DNA of 64,000 nt, from NCBI RefSeq assembly GCF_010669125.1, contig NZ_CP048630.1, positions 2,368,001 to 2,432,000 on the forward strand. Direction: 5' to 3'. The stretch is from Ancylobacter pratisalsi. GTDB taxonomy: Bacteria; Pseudomonadota; Alphaproteobacteria; Rhizobiales; Xanthobacteraceae. Positions 17,788 to 26,884 of the stretch are shown in pieces. A model generated the notes under the pieces. It searched no databases, had not been told where the DNA came from, and saw only the letters and a list, made by a program, of their open reading frames with translations. The position numbers and the translations under genes were made by a program. How positions within the stretch are numbered: the first letter of the stretch is position 1; the number at the start of each line of letters is the position of its first letter.

Positions 17788-18813
17788 ATGACCGAGCTCA
17801 TGCACGCGCACTATATTCCCCTCGTCTTCGCCGCGGTCGTGGCCTTCTGTGTCACCGTCTACGTGCTGGCCGACGGGCTCGACCTCGGGGTCGGCATCAT
17901 CTTCCTCGTCGCCCCGCGCGAGGAAGATCGCGACCTGATGATGGCCAGCATCGAACCGGTGTGGGACGGCAACGAGACCTGGCTGGTCATGGGCGGCACG
18001 CTTCTCATCGCCGCCTTTCCCGCCGGCTACTATATCCTGCTGCCCGCTTTCTACCTGCCGGTCATGCTGATGCTGTTTGCTCTCATCTTCCGGGGGGTGG
18101 CCTTCGGATTCCGCCTTCAGGCGCGGCGTTTCCGCTATGTGTGGGACATCGCCTTCTCCGCCGGCTCCATCGTCGCGACGATGTGCCAGGGGCTGATTCT
18201 CGGCGGGCTGATCGAGGGAGTCCCGGTTGCGAACGGCATGTTCGCCGGCGGGCCGTTCAGCTTCCTCAGCCTGCTCGGCGTGCTGTGCGGCGTCGGGCTG
18301 ATCGGGGGCTATGCGCTTATGGGCGCGGGCTGGCTGATCTGGAAGGCCGAAGGGCGGACGCAGATCTTTGCCCGCGAGATCGCCCATGCCGCGTTGCTGC
18401 TCACCGCGTTCATGATGGCACTGGTGAGCCTGTGGAGCGCGTGGAGCGTACCGGAAGTGGCGGCGCGCTGGTTCGCCTGGCCCGGCATCCTGGCGTTGGC
18501 GCCGGTCCCGCTGGTGACGCTCGCGGTCATCGTCGCACTCTGGCGGGGCATCTGGACCGGTGCGGAGCCACGCACCTTCATCCTTTCGCTGGTCCTGTTC
18601 GCGCTCGGCCTCATCGGGCTGGTCGTCAGCCTCTGGCCCTATGTCGTGCCGCGTGCCGTGACGGTGTGGGACGGCGCGTCCGACCCGCAGACCCTGGCCT
18701 TCATCTCCGTTGGTCTCGTGGTCGTCCTGCCCATCGTCCTTTCCTATCAGGCCCATGCCTACTGGGTCTTCCGCGGCAAGACCGTGGTCCATGAAGGCGG
18801 TTATGGCGATTGA
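17788..18813 (+). CDS. cydB: Cytochrome bd-type quinol oxidase subunit II (CIO-like)
   Basis: 341 residues with eight to nine hydrophobic helices. Family landmarks are the N-terminal ADGLDLGVGI, EPVWDGNETWLVMGGTLL, and the following AFPAGYYILLPAFYLP. Partner of subunit I, whose stop lies 3 bp upstream. A strong hairpin begins 12 bp after the stop. No cydX-sized gene could be seen behind it. Acts in the cytoplasmic membrane as part of the quinol oxidase. Confidence 0.93.
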   Translation: MTELMHAHYIPLVFAAVVAFCVTVYVLADGLDLGVGIIFLVAPREEDRDLMMASIEPVWDGNETWLVMGGTLLIAAFPAGYYILLPAFYLPVMLMLFALIFRGVAFGFRLQARRFRYVWDIAFSAGSIVATMCQGLILGGLIEGVPVANGMFAGGPFSFLSLLGVLCGVGLIGGYALMGAGWLIWKAEGRTQIFAREIAHAALLLTAFMMALVSLWSAWSVPEVAARWFAWPGILALAPVPLVTLAVIVALWRGIWTGAEPRTFILSLVLFALGLIGLVVSLWPYVVPRAVTVWDGASDPQTLAFISVGLVVVLPIVLSYQAHAYWVFRGKTVVHEGGYGD

Positions 18814-18825
18814 CGGATGAGAATG

Positions 18826-18853
18826 CGTGCCGGTGGGTCTGCTCACCGGCACG
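18826..18853 (+). terminator. Terminator-like hairpin after cydB
   Basis: Perfect 10-bp inverted repeat CGTGCCGGTG / CACCGGCACG with an 8-base loop (18836-18843), 12 bp after the cydB stop. There is no run of T behind it, so it may be an mRNA 3'-end stabiliser or a Rho-assisted terminator. Confidence 0.6.
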
Positions 18854-19251
18854 CTCAGGCGCGGGATCATCTCAGCTGAAATGCAATGCCGGCGCATCGG
18901 GAATGTCCGCCAGCGGAACGACAAGGTCGACCGCGCCGGTGAGGGCTGCGCTTGATCGGATCAGGTCGCTCCTCACGCGGGGCACTTTGACAGTCGGGCG
19001 GACAGGCCGCGGTACTCCCGCCGGACGCGGATGGCCTTCCCGCCGGCCACAGGCCGATCGACCCGGCGCCCCAGCGCAAGGGATCTTCATCGGCCCAACT
19101 GTGGCGCCCGCCCCATCCGGGCTTTCGGAGCGGGTTTGAGCGGTCCGTCAGCTATGCGGGAGATCGCCAAGGCTCGGCCTGACGCGCGTGCCAGCAAACA
19201 AAAGGCGCCCCGAAGGGCACTGTCGAAATCGTCAATATGTTTGGGAAAATT
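18854..19251. other. Intergenic stretch without recognisable gene
   Basis: About 400 bp between the cydB hairpin and the tRNA. Short open frames exist on both strands but lack ribosome binding sites and family resemblance. One minus-strand frame ends in a run that reads somewhat like protein (LIRSSAALTGAVDLVVPL, about 18885-18980), so a decayed gene cannot be excluded. Nothing else seen. Confidence 0.4.
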
Positions 19252-19326
19252 TGGAGCGGGCGATGGGATTCGAACCCACGACCCCAACCTTGGCAAGGTT
19301 GTGCTCTACCCCTGAGCTACGCCCGC
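19252..19326 (-). tRNA. tRNA-Gly (GCC)
   Basis: Minus-strand cloverleaf with acceptor stem GCGGGCG pairing with CGCCCGC. The D-arm is TAGCTCAGGGGTAGAGC. The anticodon loop is TTGCCAA with anticodon GCC (complement of 19292-19294), and the T-arm contains GGGTTCGAATCCC. The 3' CCA appears to be encoded (complement of 19252-19254). No duplicated tRNA end or integrase is nearby, so it is not visibly used as an attachment site. Confidence 0.95.
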
Positions 19327-19459
19327 CCGCTCCGTGCGCCCGGTGGCGGCGGAAGACCGCGGCCCCGAACGGGCCGTCTCTATGCCTCAGCCGCGCGACG
19401 AATGCAACGGGCTTTCTTGCGGTTTCTCACAGCCTGTGAAAAGCGCCCGTTCGGCTTCC

Positions 19460-20335
19460 TCAGACACGGCGCAGGGTGAAGGCATCCGCCAGCCGAACGC
19501 CGTCGCTTGCGCGTTCCAACCGGCAATGGTGGGCAAGCCGCCCCTCGCCGCGACGCGTATCGTGCCGGCTCACCCGCACTTTCTCTCCCGGATCCACATT
19601 GCCGTAAAAGAACACGTCCCGGTGAATCGTTGTCGCCCTGGGTGCGCGGCAGGTCTCGAATTGCCACTCGGCCCTGTCCACAAAGGCAATGAAACTCGGG
19701 AAGTAGAGGAAGCCGGCGCCGTTGAAGTCCTGGGCCGGGCAGGGCTCGATCTCGACCGCCTCCGTCGTCGTCCTGCGGCGCAGATCGAAGTCCTTGTAGG
19801 TGTCCATCCTCTCCGCCCGCATGTCCGCGGCGAGACCCGCCAATCCGGCGGCAGGCGACGCAAGGGGCGGCGGCAGGGTTTCGATCGCGACGCGGGCCAC
19901 CGCGTGATTGCCGGTGGCGGAGCGTCGAATGAATGTGGAGACAAGCTCCACCGTTCCCATGGCGCGTCCCTTCGCGGTGAGGCGGTGCCGGCTGAGGAAC
20001 TGCGTGCGCGATACCCGCATCAGGTCGGAATGGAGGGTCAGCCGGTCGTTCTCGCCGAGCACGCCGAACGCGGCGTCGCGGATGGAGAGGGCGCAGAACG
20101 CCGCATAGACCGGCGCCCCGTCGACATCGCGAAAATCGGGTGCGGCGTGCCCGGCCAGGCGCGCGAGCAGCATCCAGTGGCGATGGCCGAGTTCTTTCAG
20201 CAACCAGGCCTCCGACAGGCCGCCGAGGCACAGCTGGGGCATGCCCAGCTGTGCCGTGTCCTCAAACAGACTGCCGGTGCCGGCGCCAATGGCGAGAGCG
20301 TTCCCCAAACCTCCGGGCGGGACTGCGAGGTTCAT
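19460..20335 (-). CDS. LnmK-like (Pnap_2097 family) double hot-dog protein
   Basis: 291 residues from an ATG at 20335 that overlaps the stop of the preceding flavoprotein by 4 bp (ATGA). Typical family wording near the N-terminus is LGMPQLCLGGLSEAWLLKEL followed by GHRHW. Family members resemble LnmK of leinamycin biosynthesis, a bifunctional acyltransferase/decarboxylase with a double hot-dog fold acting on acyl carrier protein-bound malonyl-type units. No acyl carrier protein gene is visible here. As last gene of the Nit1C operon it is probably cotranscribed and may modify the unknown product of that cluster. Family assignment is from motif memory. Confidence 0.7.
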   Translation of the reverse strand: MNLAVPPGGLGNALAIGAGTGSLFEDTAQLGMPQLCLGGLSEAWLLKELGHRHWMLLARLAGHAAPDFRDVDGAPVYAAFCALSIRDAAFGVLGENDRLTLHSDLMRVSRTQFLSRHRLTAKGRAMGTVELVSTFIRRSATGNHAVARVAIETLPPPLASPAAGLAGLAADMRAERMDTYKDFDLRRRTTTEAVEIEPCPAQDFNGAGFLYFPSFIAFVDRAEWQFETCRAPRATTIHRDVFFYGNVDPGEKVRVSRHDTRRGEGRLAHHCRLERASDGVRLADAFTLRRV

Positions 20336-21609
20336 GCGGCGCTTCCCTGCGTCGCCTGGCCCGTCCGCGCCGCCATGTGGCCGGCGATATGGTCGACGAT
20401 GTAGGCGGCATCGCGTCCCACGCTGCCGAAGCGGCCTGAGCCCCACGTGTGCAGCCAGGGCAGGCCGATGAAGTACACACCCTCGCGCTGGGTGACGCCC
20501 CGCCGGTGCTGGGGGTGGCCCGCGCCGTTGAAGACCGGCACGTCGAGCCAGCGGAAATCGGGCCGGAAGCCGATACACCAGACAATGGCGGCGATGCCTG
20601 ACGAGGCGAGGTCGAGGCGGGGGCGCTCGGTGGGCGGGGCCCAGACCGGCTCATAGACCGAGGCCGGCGGCGCGTCGATGCGGTTTTCCAGTATGTGGTG
20701 GTCGATGGCGGCGTTGATGCCGTTATAGGTCCGGTCCGCGCCGTCGAGCGCCTGGGTCAGGTTGGTCTCGAAGATCAGCTCCGCGCCGTCATAGTCGCGC
20801 AGCACGCCATAGAGCTCCATGCCCTCCAGCGCGAATTTGCGCAGGTCGATGTCGCGCCCGCCGTCGCGGCCGGTGACGTAATGGTTGGTGTTGTCGCGCA
20901 CGCCCTCGCGCAGCGGATGCTCGTCGACCGACATCTCGTAATAGCTCATGTCGGCCAGCCAGGAGACGACGTCACGCCCGCGATAGAAGCGGGCGCAGCG
21001 GGGTGCGTTGCCAACAGCCAGGTGCACCTTGCGTCCCGCCAGATGAAGGTCCTCCGCGATCTGTGCCCCGGATTGGCCGGAGCCGACCACGAGGACGTCG
21101 CCCGCGGGGAGCTGGTCGGCGTTGCGGTATTGCGCCGAATGGATCTGGACGATGTCGGCCGGCAGCCGCTCGGCCATGCGCGGTACGATCGGTTCATGGT
21201 AGCCGCCCGAGGCGACCACGACCGCGTCGGCGGTCACCTCGCCGGAGGTGGTGGAGACGTGGAAGCCGCCCTGAGGCTGCGGCGCGACGCGCCGCACCGA
21301 GACGCCCTCGCGAATCGGCGGCTCGACCGCAGCGCGAAACCCCTTGAGATAGCTGAGGATTTCGTCCTTTTTCATGAAGCCGTCCGGGTCCGGGCCGGCA
21401 TAGGGATGACCGGGCAGTTCGCATTGCCAGTTCGGCGTGACGAGGCAGAAATTGTCCCAGCGCTGCGTTTCCCAGCTGTGCATCGCCTTGTTCTTCTCGA
21501 ACACGACATGATCGATGCCCTGTTGGCGCAGATGGTAGCTGGTCGACAGCCCTGCCTGCCCGCCGCCGACGATGACGACCGGGTAGTGCTGGATGAGATT
21601 CTCGTTCAT
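20332..21609 (-). CDS. MSMEG_0569-family FAD-dependent oxidoreductase (Nit1C cluster)
   Basis: 425 residues. N-terminal FAD-binding motif VVIVGGGQAGLSTSYHL, then a monooxygenase-like NADPH-binding GSGQSGAQIAEDLHLAGRKV at about residue 165-185. Resembles flavin-containing monooxygenases and the flavoprotein found in the conserved Nit1C cluster. The start is taken at ATG 21609; a GTG at 21639 overlapping the upstream stop (GTGA) is an alternative but lacks a ribosome binding site. Cluster context (nitrilase, radical SAM, GNAT, AIR synthase, glycosyltransferase) indicates a role in cyanide or nitrogen-starvation metabolism. The exact reaction is unknown. Confidence 0.85.
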   Translation of the reverse strand: MNENLIQHYPVVIVGGGQAGLSTSYHLRQQGIDHVVFEKNKAMHSWETQRWDNFCLVTPNWQCELPGHPYAGPDPDGFMKKDEILSYLKGFRAAVEPPIREGVSVRRVAPQPQGGFHVSTTSGEVTADAVVVASGGYHEPIVPRMAERLPADIVQIHSAQYRNADQLPAGDVLVVGSGQSGAQIAEDLHLAGRKVHLAVGNAPRCARFYRGRDVVSWLADMSYYEMSVDEHPLREGVRDNTNHYVTGRDGGRDIDLRKFALEGMELYGVLRDYDGAELIFETNLTQALDGADRTYNGINAAIDHHILENRIDAPPASVYEPVWAPPTERPRLDLASSGIAAIVWCIGFRPDFRWLDVPVFNGAGHPQHRRGVTQREGVYFIGLPWLHTWGSGRFGSVGRDAAYIVDHIAGHMAARTGQATQGSAA

Positions 21610-21635
21610 GGCGGGGTTCCGATCGGGTGGCGGTG

Positions 21636-21923
21636 TCACTCGTCGAAGGCTTCGACGAGGACGCGGGCATCGGGGAGGGTGAGGAAATGCTGGCCGGTGT
21701 CCTCGATCCGGGCGAGCTGGCCGAGGGCGAGGGAACAGGGCCTGCCGTAGCGGGCTTCGACACGCTGGCTGGCAATGTTCAGCGCCTCTCGGCTTTTCGC
21801 GAGAAAGTCTGAAATTTCATAGCTTTGGCCCGGTTCGAAGTAATCCTTGACGATGAGCGAGGGCGAGTAGCACCGCTCGCGCCGACCGTCCGGCCAGCGA
21901 ATGGAAAAGCGCATTTCAGGCAT
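21636..21923 (-). CDS. MSMEG_0570-family small nitrogen starvation protein
   Basis: 95 residues, soluble, with the N-terminus MPEMRFSIRWPDGRRERCYSP. The ATG at 21923 follows GGGAGCC at good spacing; it overlaps the glycosyltransferase stop by 8 bp. An ATG at 21914 is the alternative. This small family is found almost only in Nit1C-type clusters and has no known function. It lies between glycosyltransferase and flavoprotein genes as in other Nit1C loci. Confidence 0.8.
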   Translation of the reverse strand: MPEMRFSIRWPDGRRERCYSPSLIVKDYFEPGQSYEISDFLAKSREALNIASQRVEARYGRPCSLALGQLARIEDTGQHFLTLPDARVLVEAFDE

Positions 21924-23073
21924 GGGCCGGCTCCCGCAGGCGTTGATAGGTGGTGACATGGGCGCGGGCGGTGGCGTCCCAGTCGTGACGGGCGGCGGCG
22001 GCCGGGCCGAGGCGGGCGAGGCGCGCGCGCAGGTCGGGCTTCAGCGCAATGACCAGCGCGTTGGCGATGGACGCAACGCTAAGTGGCTTGCACCACACGA
22101 CTTCTTCCTCGCGCAGATGCTCGGTGAAGGGCGCGATACGCGAGACGACGCAGGGAATGGCACTGGCCATCGCCTCCAGCACCACCAGCCCGAAGCCCTC
22201 CTTGACCGAGGCGAAGGCGAGCACGTCGGCGAGCCGGTACAGCGCCGGCATGTCCGCGTGCGGCAGCGGGCCGGTGCGGATGACGGCGTGTTCGGGCAGG
22301 CCGGACAGGAACCGGGCGTTTGAGAATTCCTGAGCATATTCATGATGATCGAGCAAAGTCGCGCCGCCGGCGATCACCAGCTGGGCGCCGGGGTGGAGCG
22401 CGTGGAGCTGGGTGAAGGCGGAGAGGATCCGCACCGTGTTCTTGCGGCTCTCGACCCCGCCCACGCTCAGAACAATCGGCCCGTCGCCCAGGCCGAGCCG
22501 GGCGCGCAGGCCCGCTTCCCTGCCATCGGGTAGGGGTGAAAAATGCTGGAGATTCACACCGTTACCCACGATCGCGGCCTCTAGGCCATAGTCGCGGGCG
22601 AGCGTGTCCCGCCACACCTGGCTGACCACGAAGTGCCGGTCGGCGGCGATGATGGCGCGGCGCTGGAGAGCTTCGAGCGGCGCGTGGCCGAAGAGGTCGA
22701 TGTGGTGGACGGTGCGTGCGAAGGGGCCGATGAGGCCACGCTCCTTCAGCGTCGCCAGCGCATTGCCGGAAATGCCGTCCTGGGCGTGGAACACGTCGAA
22801 GTCCCGATGACCCTTCTTTTCGAAATGGCGGACATAGTCGGCGGCGCGCACCCGGACCATTTCGGTAATGTCGGAGCCGGCCGGAGAGGCGGGCACGCTG
22901 ACCGTGCCGCACAGGGTCGGGCGGAAAAAGCCGGCGCCGCTCGGGTCGGGCGCGTGGACCACGACGTCGTGGCCGAGCCGGGTGAGCGCGTCGCCCAATT
23001 CCAGCGCATGCACGACGCCGCCGCGCGGATTGGTGGAATGCGCCAGAAGGGCGATGCGCAGCCTGCCGCTCAT
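21916..23073 (-). CDS. MSMEG_0565-family glycosyltransferase (GT4-like)
   Basis: 385 residues from an ATG at 23073 overlapping the AIR-synthase-like stop by 4 bp. The open frame extends upstream, but the family begins at MSGRLRIALLAHSTNPRGGV. Features include the donor-site motif SVKEGFGLVVLEAMASAIPCVV (E-x7-E type) at about residues 290-312 and VGNGVNLQHFSPLP. Retaining GT4-type transferase expected to add a sugar to an unknown acceptor. In Nit1C clusters its substrate has not been established. Part of an unbroken minus-strand operon. Confidence 0.88.
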   Translation of the reverse strand: MSGRLRIALLAHSTNPRGGVVHALELGDALTRLGHDVVVHAPDPSGAGFFRPTLCGTVSVPASPAGSDITEMVRVRAADYVRHFEKKGHRDFDVFHAQDGISGNALATLKERGLIGPFARTVHHIDLFGHAPLEALQRRAIIAADRHFVVSQVWRDTLARDYGLEAAIVGNGVNLQHFSPLPDGREAGLRARLGLGDGPIVLSVGGVESRKNTVRILSAFTQLHALHPGAQLVIAGGATLLDHHEYAQEFSNARFLSGLPEHAVIRTGPLPHADMPALYRLADVLAFASVKEGFGLVVLEAMASAIPCVVSRIAPFTEHLREEEVVWCKPLSVASIANALVIALKPDLRARLARLGPAAAARHDWDATARAHVTTYQRLREPAHA

Positions 23074-24101
23074 GCCGCGTCCTCCGTCCGGGTGAGGGCG
23101 GAAGGCCCGCAGCCCAGCAGGCCGCGCGCGGTGAAATCCCAGATCACCTCCCGCGCGGCGCCATGGGTGACGCTCACCCGGTGGTCGGCGGTGATGGTGC
23201 CGATGTCGGCGGCCTTGATGCCGCGCGCCTCGAACAGGGCGAGGATGGCCGGCACCTCGGCCTCGTTCGCGGTGAGGAGATAGCCGAAGCTCGGAAAACT
23301 CATGAGCCAGCGCGCCGGGTCGACCCCTTCCGGGGCCGGTACACGGGAGAGCGCGATCTCCACCCCTACATTCGAGCATTCCGCCAGCATGGCGGCGGTG
23401 CCGACCACGCCGGCCTGGCTGATGTCCTTGGCGGCGCGGGACAAGCCGCGCTCGGCGATGAGCGGCAGCAGTTCGAGGTCGCCCTTCAGCTGCGCGGCCG
23501 GCGCCCCGGTCGCCGCTTCCCAGTTGGCAAACGGCGCCCGGTAACGCCCGCGCAGGTCTATGGCGGCGATCAGCGTCTCGCCCGGGCGGGCGTCGAAGCT
23601 GGTCAGCAGCCGATTCGCGCGCCCGAGAATGGCGACCGAGAGCTGGCCGCGATCGGTCGACAGATTGGTGTGCCCGCCCACCAGCGGCACGCCGAAGCGC
23701 TCGGAGGCGGCGCGCAGCCCGTCCAGCACCGGGGCGGCGCCGTCCTCGCCCGCGGCCCACACCGCGTCCACCACCGCGAGCGGGCGCCCACCCATGGCGG
23801 CGATGTCGGACACGTTGACCATCACGCCGCACCAGCCGGCGAACCAGGGGTCCTCGGCGACGAAGGCGTTCATGAAGCCTTCGATGGCGAAGAGCAGATA
23901 GCCCTCGCCGTCGGGCAGCGCCGCGCAGTCATCGCCGACGCGGATCGCCCCGCTTAACGCCGCATCGGTCCCGCCAAGACCGAGCCGGGCGGCGGCACGG
24001 GCGATATCGGCCTTGGCATGCAGCCCGGCCGAGGCGCGCAGCCGGGCGACGATGGCCTCGAAGGCGTCCGGGCCGATGGGAAGGGGCGCGCGCATCGTCA
24101 T
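23070..24101 (-). CDS. Sll0787-family AIR synthase-like protein
   Basis: 343 residues resembling the PurM/ThiL/SelD ATP-dependent fold. The N-terminal nucleotide-binding region is GDDCAALPDGEGYLLFAIEG, followed by GVMVNVSDIAAMGGRPLAVVDAVW and GGHTNLSTDRGQLSVAILG. Members phosphorylate or cyclise small molecules in an ATP-dependent way; this subfamily is specific to Nit1C clusters and not part of purine biosynthesis. Overlaps the downstream glycosyltransferase start by 4 bp and follows the acetyltransferase by 3 bp, so the genes are tightly coupled. Confidence 0.87.
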   Translation of the reverse strand: MTMRAPLPIGPDAFEAIVARLRASAGLHAKADIARAAARLGLGGTDAALSGAIRVGDDCAALPDGEGYLLFAIEGFMNAFVAEDPWFAGWCGVMVNVSDIAAMGGRPLAVVDAVWAAGEDGAAPVLDGLRAASERFGVPLVGGHTNLSTDRGQLSVAILGRANRLLTSFDARPGETLIAAIDLRGRYRAPFANWEAATGAPAAQLKGDLELLPLIAERGLSRAAKDISQAGVVGTAAMLAECSNVGVEIALSRVPAPEGVDPARWLMSFPSFGYLLTANEAEVPAILALFEARGIKAADIGTITADHRVSVTHGAAREVIWDFTARGLLGCGPSALTRTEDAA

Positions 24102-24104
24102 GGC

Positions 24105-24677
24105 TCAGGCCGCCTTCGCCGGCAGGGCTTCGCGCGTGCGGGAGGCGCGCGAATGGGCGTGGAATCCGGTCTCGGCGTCGCGGATCGGCGGGTAGAAGGC
24201 GAGGTCCGCCTCCATCAGCAGGTGGGGGCGGCCATGGATCTCCTTCTCCTCGACGGTCGCCCAGTGCAGACGGCGGAACAGCAGGCCGTTCTGGCTCTGC
24301 ACATGGGCGAGGAAGCGGGTGCAGCCGCGCGCATGGGCGGAGCAGACCGCGAGGCGGATCAGCGCCGGGCCGAGCGCCCCGACCTTGCGGTAATCCGCCG
24401 CCACGGCGAGGCGCGAGCCCCACCACAGGCCGGGCGCCTCCTCATGGACGCGCACCGTGCCGACCACGTCGTCCGGCGTCACGCCGAGCATGGAGACGGC
24501 CACGATCGGGGTGGCGACGGCGTCGATGGTGTCGCGGTCGTCACCCGCGAACAGGCCCTGCTCGTCGCAGAACACCTCGCGGCGGATGCGCGCCGCGCCG
24601 CGCTGCTCCCAGGTGGCGGTGGCGAACTTGACCTGGAAGGCGCAAGGCAGGAAGGGGCGGAACGGCTCGAACATCAT
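24105..24677 (-). CDS. MSMEG_0567/Sll0786-family GNAT N-acetyltransferase
   Basis: 190 residues. Contains an N-terminal segment FATATWEQRGAARIRREVFCDEQGLF typical of GNAT proteins that read the VFC-EQ motif, and a central VVGTVRVHEEAPGLWWGSRLAV followed by ALIRLAVCSAHARG, the acetyl-CoA-binding part. The gene overlaps the radical SAM stop by 4 bp. Member of the conserved Nit1C set; the acceptor is unknown. Confidence 0.85.
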   Translation of the reverse strand: MMFEPFRPFLPCAFQVKFATATWEQRGAARIRREVFCDEQGLFAGDDRDTIDAVATPIVAVSMLGVTPDDVVGTVRVHEEAPGLWWGSRLAVAADYRKVGALGPALIRLAVCSAHARGCTRFLAHVQSQNGLLFRRLHWATVEEKEIHGRPHLLMEADLAFYPPIRDAETGFHAHSRASRTREALPAKAA

Positions 24678-25843
24678 GCGCAGCCTCCCTGCCCAAGACC
24701 GCGCGGCGCGGGGGTGCCGCGCCGCTCATAGGTGGAGAGCGCCGAGCAGGCGCCGCATTTGGCGCAGCCGGCCTTGACGTCGATGGACTTCAGCCCGCGC
24801 GCGATCATCATTCCCGACAGCGGCCCGAGGATGGAGTTCATGAAGGCGGGGCTTGGCGTGGGGTGGCTTTCCAGCGGGGTGCCGGAGATCGGCACGAAAG
24901 GCACCACGAAGGGATAGACGCCGAGCGTGGTGAGCCGGTCGCAGACGTCGAGGATTTCCTCGGCCGTGTCGCCGAGCCCGGCGAGGATGTAGGTCGAGAC
25001 CTGCCCGCGCCCGAACACCGGCACGGCGGCGGCGAAGGCGGTGAAGTAGCGCGCGACCGAGACCTGGGCCTTGCCGGGCATGATGCGCGCGCGCACCGGC
25101 TCGGTGACCGCCTCCAGATGCATGCCGAGCGCGTCCGCGCCCGCTTCGCGCAGCCGTGCGAACCAGGCGTCGTCGTCGGGCGGCTCGCACTGCACCTGGA
25201 TGGGAAGGTCCACGGCCGCCTTCACCGCCGCCGCGCTGTCGGCGAGGATTTTCGCGCCGCGGTCCTTGCCGGGAGGGGTGCCCGTGGTCATGACCATGTG
25301 CTTGACGCCGTCGAGTTCGACAGCGGCCTTCGCCACCTCGGCAAGCTGGGCCGGGGTCTTGTGGGCGATGGTGCGGTCGGCCGCCAGCGACTGGCCGATG
25401 GCGCAGAACTGGCAGGTTTTGGTGCGGCTCTGGTAGCGGATGCAGGTCTGCAGCACCGTGGTGGCCAGCACGTCGCGGCCATGCAGCACCGCGATCTTGG
25501 AATAGGGAATGCCGTCCGCCGTGCTGCGGGCGTAGAATTTGGGCTGCCGGGGAAACGACACCTCGCCCAGCACCAGCCCGTCGCGGCTGATGCGGCTGCG
25601 GCCATAGGCGTCCGGCTTCTCGACCAGATAGGGGCTCTCGAAGGCCGGCGCGGTGTGCACCGGCACCATCACGGTCATGCCGTCGATGGTGAGGGCCTTG
25701 TGGTCCGAGGGGCCGGCACCGCCGCGCCGGGAATCCGCGCCGGCTTTCGGGTCAACCAGCCGCACCCCGTAGGACTGCAACTCGTTGATCAGGTGCTCGG
25801 TCGGCATCGGCTGAAGCTCGGTCGCCGGATCCATCGGTTTCAT
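24674..25843 (-). CDS. MSMEG_0568-family radical SAM protein
   Basis: 389 residues. The cluster-binding segment reads [18 protein letters not shown], i.e. C-x9-C-x2-C instead of the canonical C-x3-C-x2-C. A second cysteine group [12 protein letters not shown] lies near the C-terminus and may hold an auxiliary cluster. Later barrel motifs ([50 protein letters not shown]) fit a radical SAM TIM barrel of the lipoyl synthase/BioB-like type. ATG 25843 was chosen because TGGGAG precedes it; ATG 25858 has a pyrimidine-rich upstream. The 5' end overlaps the nitrilase 3' end by 92 bp. Reaction unknown; core member of Nit1C. Confidence 0.87.
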   Translation of the reverse strand: MKPMDPATELQPMPTEHLINELQSYGVRLVDPKAGADSRRGGAGPSDHKALTIDGMTVMVPVHTAPAFESPYLVEKPDAYGRSRISRDGLVLGEVSFPRQPKFYARSTADGIPYSKIAVLHGRDVLATTVLQTCIRYQSRTKTCQFCAIGQSLAADRTIAHKTPAQLAEVAKAAVELDGVKHMVMTTGTPPGKDRGAKILADSAAAVKAAVDLPIQVQCEPPDDDAWFARLREAGADALGMHLEAVTEPVRARIMPGKAQVSVARYFTAFAAAVPVFGRGQVSTYILAGLGDTAEEILDVCDRLTTLGVYPFVVPFVPISGTPLESHPTPSPAFMNSILGPLSGMMIARGLKSIDVKAGCAKCGACSALSTYERRGTPAPRGLGQGGCA

Positions 25844-26840
25844 CGGCCGCACTCCCATGGCGGGGGAAGGAGGGGGCGGCCTGCATGTGGGCGTGCAGCA
25901 TGGGCTCTTGCCCCATGTGCATCGGCACGGCAGGCCGGTTGTCGAGATTGAGGCTGAGCAGTTCCGGCCGGGCGTAATGGCCGACCGAATCCATCATCCG
26001 CTTGCGCTTGGTGATGAGCGCCATGTCGAGATCGGCGATCAGGATGCCCTCGCCGGAGGTGAGCGGGGGCACGATGTGGCTGCCCTCGGGCGAGATGATC
26101 GCGGTCATGCAGCCGCCGGTGAGCGCCTTGCGCAGCTTTTCGTCCGGGGCGATGCGGGCGATCTGGTCCTCGGTGAGCCAGCCGGTGGAATTGACCACGA
26201 AGCAGCCCGATTCCAGCGCGTGGTGGCGGATCGTCACCTCGATCTGGTCGGCGAAGATCGGCCCGACCAGCGAGCCGGGGAACTGCGCGACGTGGATCTC
26301 CTCGTGCTGGGCCATCAGCGCGTAGCGGGCGAGGGGATTGTAGTGCTCCCAGCACGCCAGCGCCCCGACGCGGCCGACGGCGGTGTCCACCACCTTCAGC
26401 CCGGCGCCGTCGCCCTGGCCCCAGATCATCCGCTCATGGAAGGTCGGGGTGATCTTGCGGCGCTTGAGCTTGAGGGCGCCGTCGGCGTCGAAGACGATCT
26501 GGGTGTTGTAGAGCGAGCCGTGGTCGCGCTCGTTCACCCCCAGCACGACGACAACCCCCAGGCGCCGGGCGGTGGCGGCGACCGCCTCCGTTACCGGGCC
26601 CGGGACGACGACGGCGTTCTCATAGAGCCGCAGATGCTCGCCGCCCGTGAGCACGGGGGGGTAGACGAAGGAGAAGTACGGGTACCAGGGCACGAAGGTC
26701 TCGGGGAAGACGACGAGCTTCGCCCCCTTGGCCGCCGCCTCCTCCAGCGCGGCGAGCACGCGGGTGAGCGTGCCGTCCACGCTGTCGAGGCTCGGTGCGA
26801 TCTGCACCGCGGCGACCCGGACCAGCCTTTTCTCATTCAT
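25752..26840 (-). CDS. Nit6803-family nitrilase (Nit1C)
   Basis: 362 residues. The nitrilase triad is visible: Glu in [12 protein letters not shown], Lys in [12 protein letters not shown] and Cys in [11 protein letters not shown]. The arrangement belongs to the Synechocystis Nit6803 type, which hydrolyses nitriles to acids and ammonia. Nit1C clusters have been linked to cyanide assimilation in Pseudomonas. The last ~30 residues extend beyond the usual Nit6803 end and lie inside the radical SAM gene, so the true stop region is an unusually long gene overlap (92 bp). Second gene of the operon, 44 bp after the Sll0783-like gene. Confidence 0.93.
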   Translation of the reverse strand: MNEKRLVRVAAVQIAPSLDSVDGTLTRVLAALEEAAAKGAKLVVFPETFVPWYPYFSFVYPPVLTGGEHLRLYENAVVVPGPVTEAVAATARRLGVVVVLGVNERDHGSLYNTQIVFDADGALKLKRRKITPTFHERMIWGQGDGAGLKVVDTAVGRVGALACWEHYNPLARYALMAQHEEIHVAQFPGSLVGPIFADQIEVTIRHHALESGCFVVNSTGWLTEDQIARIAPDEKLRKALTGGCMTAIISPEGSHIVPPLTSGEGILIADLDMALITKRKRMMDSVGHYARPELLSLNLDNRPAVPMHMGQEPMLHAHMQAAPSFPRHGSAADETDGSGDRASADADRAPDQRVAVLRGAAG

Positions 26841-26884
26841 CGCGGCCTCCTTCGGCTCGCGGACGCGTCACGGCGTCCGGTCGC

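Noticed and set aside
18872..19090. 72-codon minus-strand open frame between cydB and the tRNA
   Set aside because: Its last ~35 residues look protein-like, but there is no start with a ribosome binding site and no recognised family. Kept only as a remark on the intergenic stretch.
19252..19326. tRNA-Gly as an integration site for a mobile island
   Set aside because: No integrase, no direct repeat of the tRNA 3' end and no shift in composition on either side were found.
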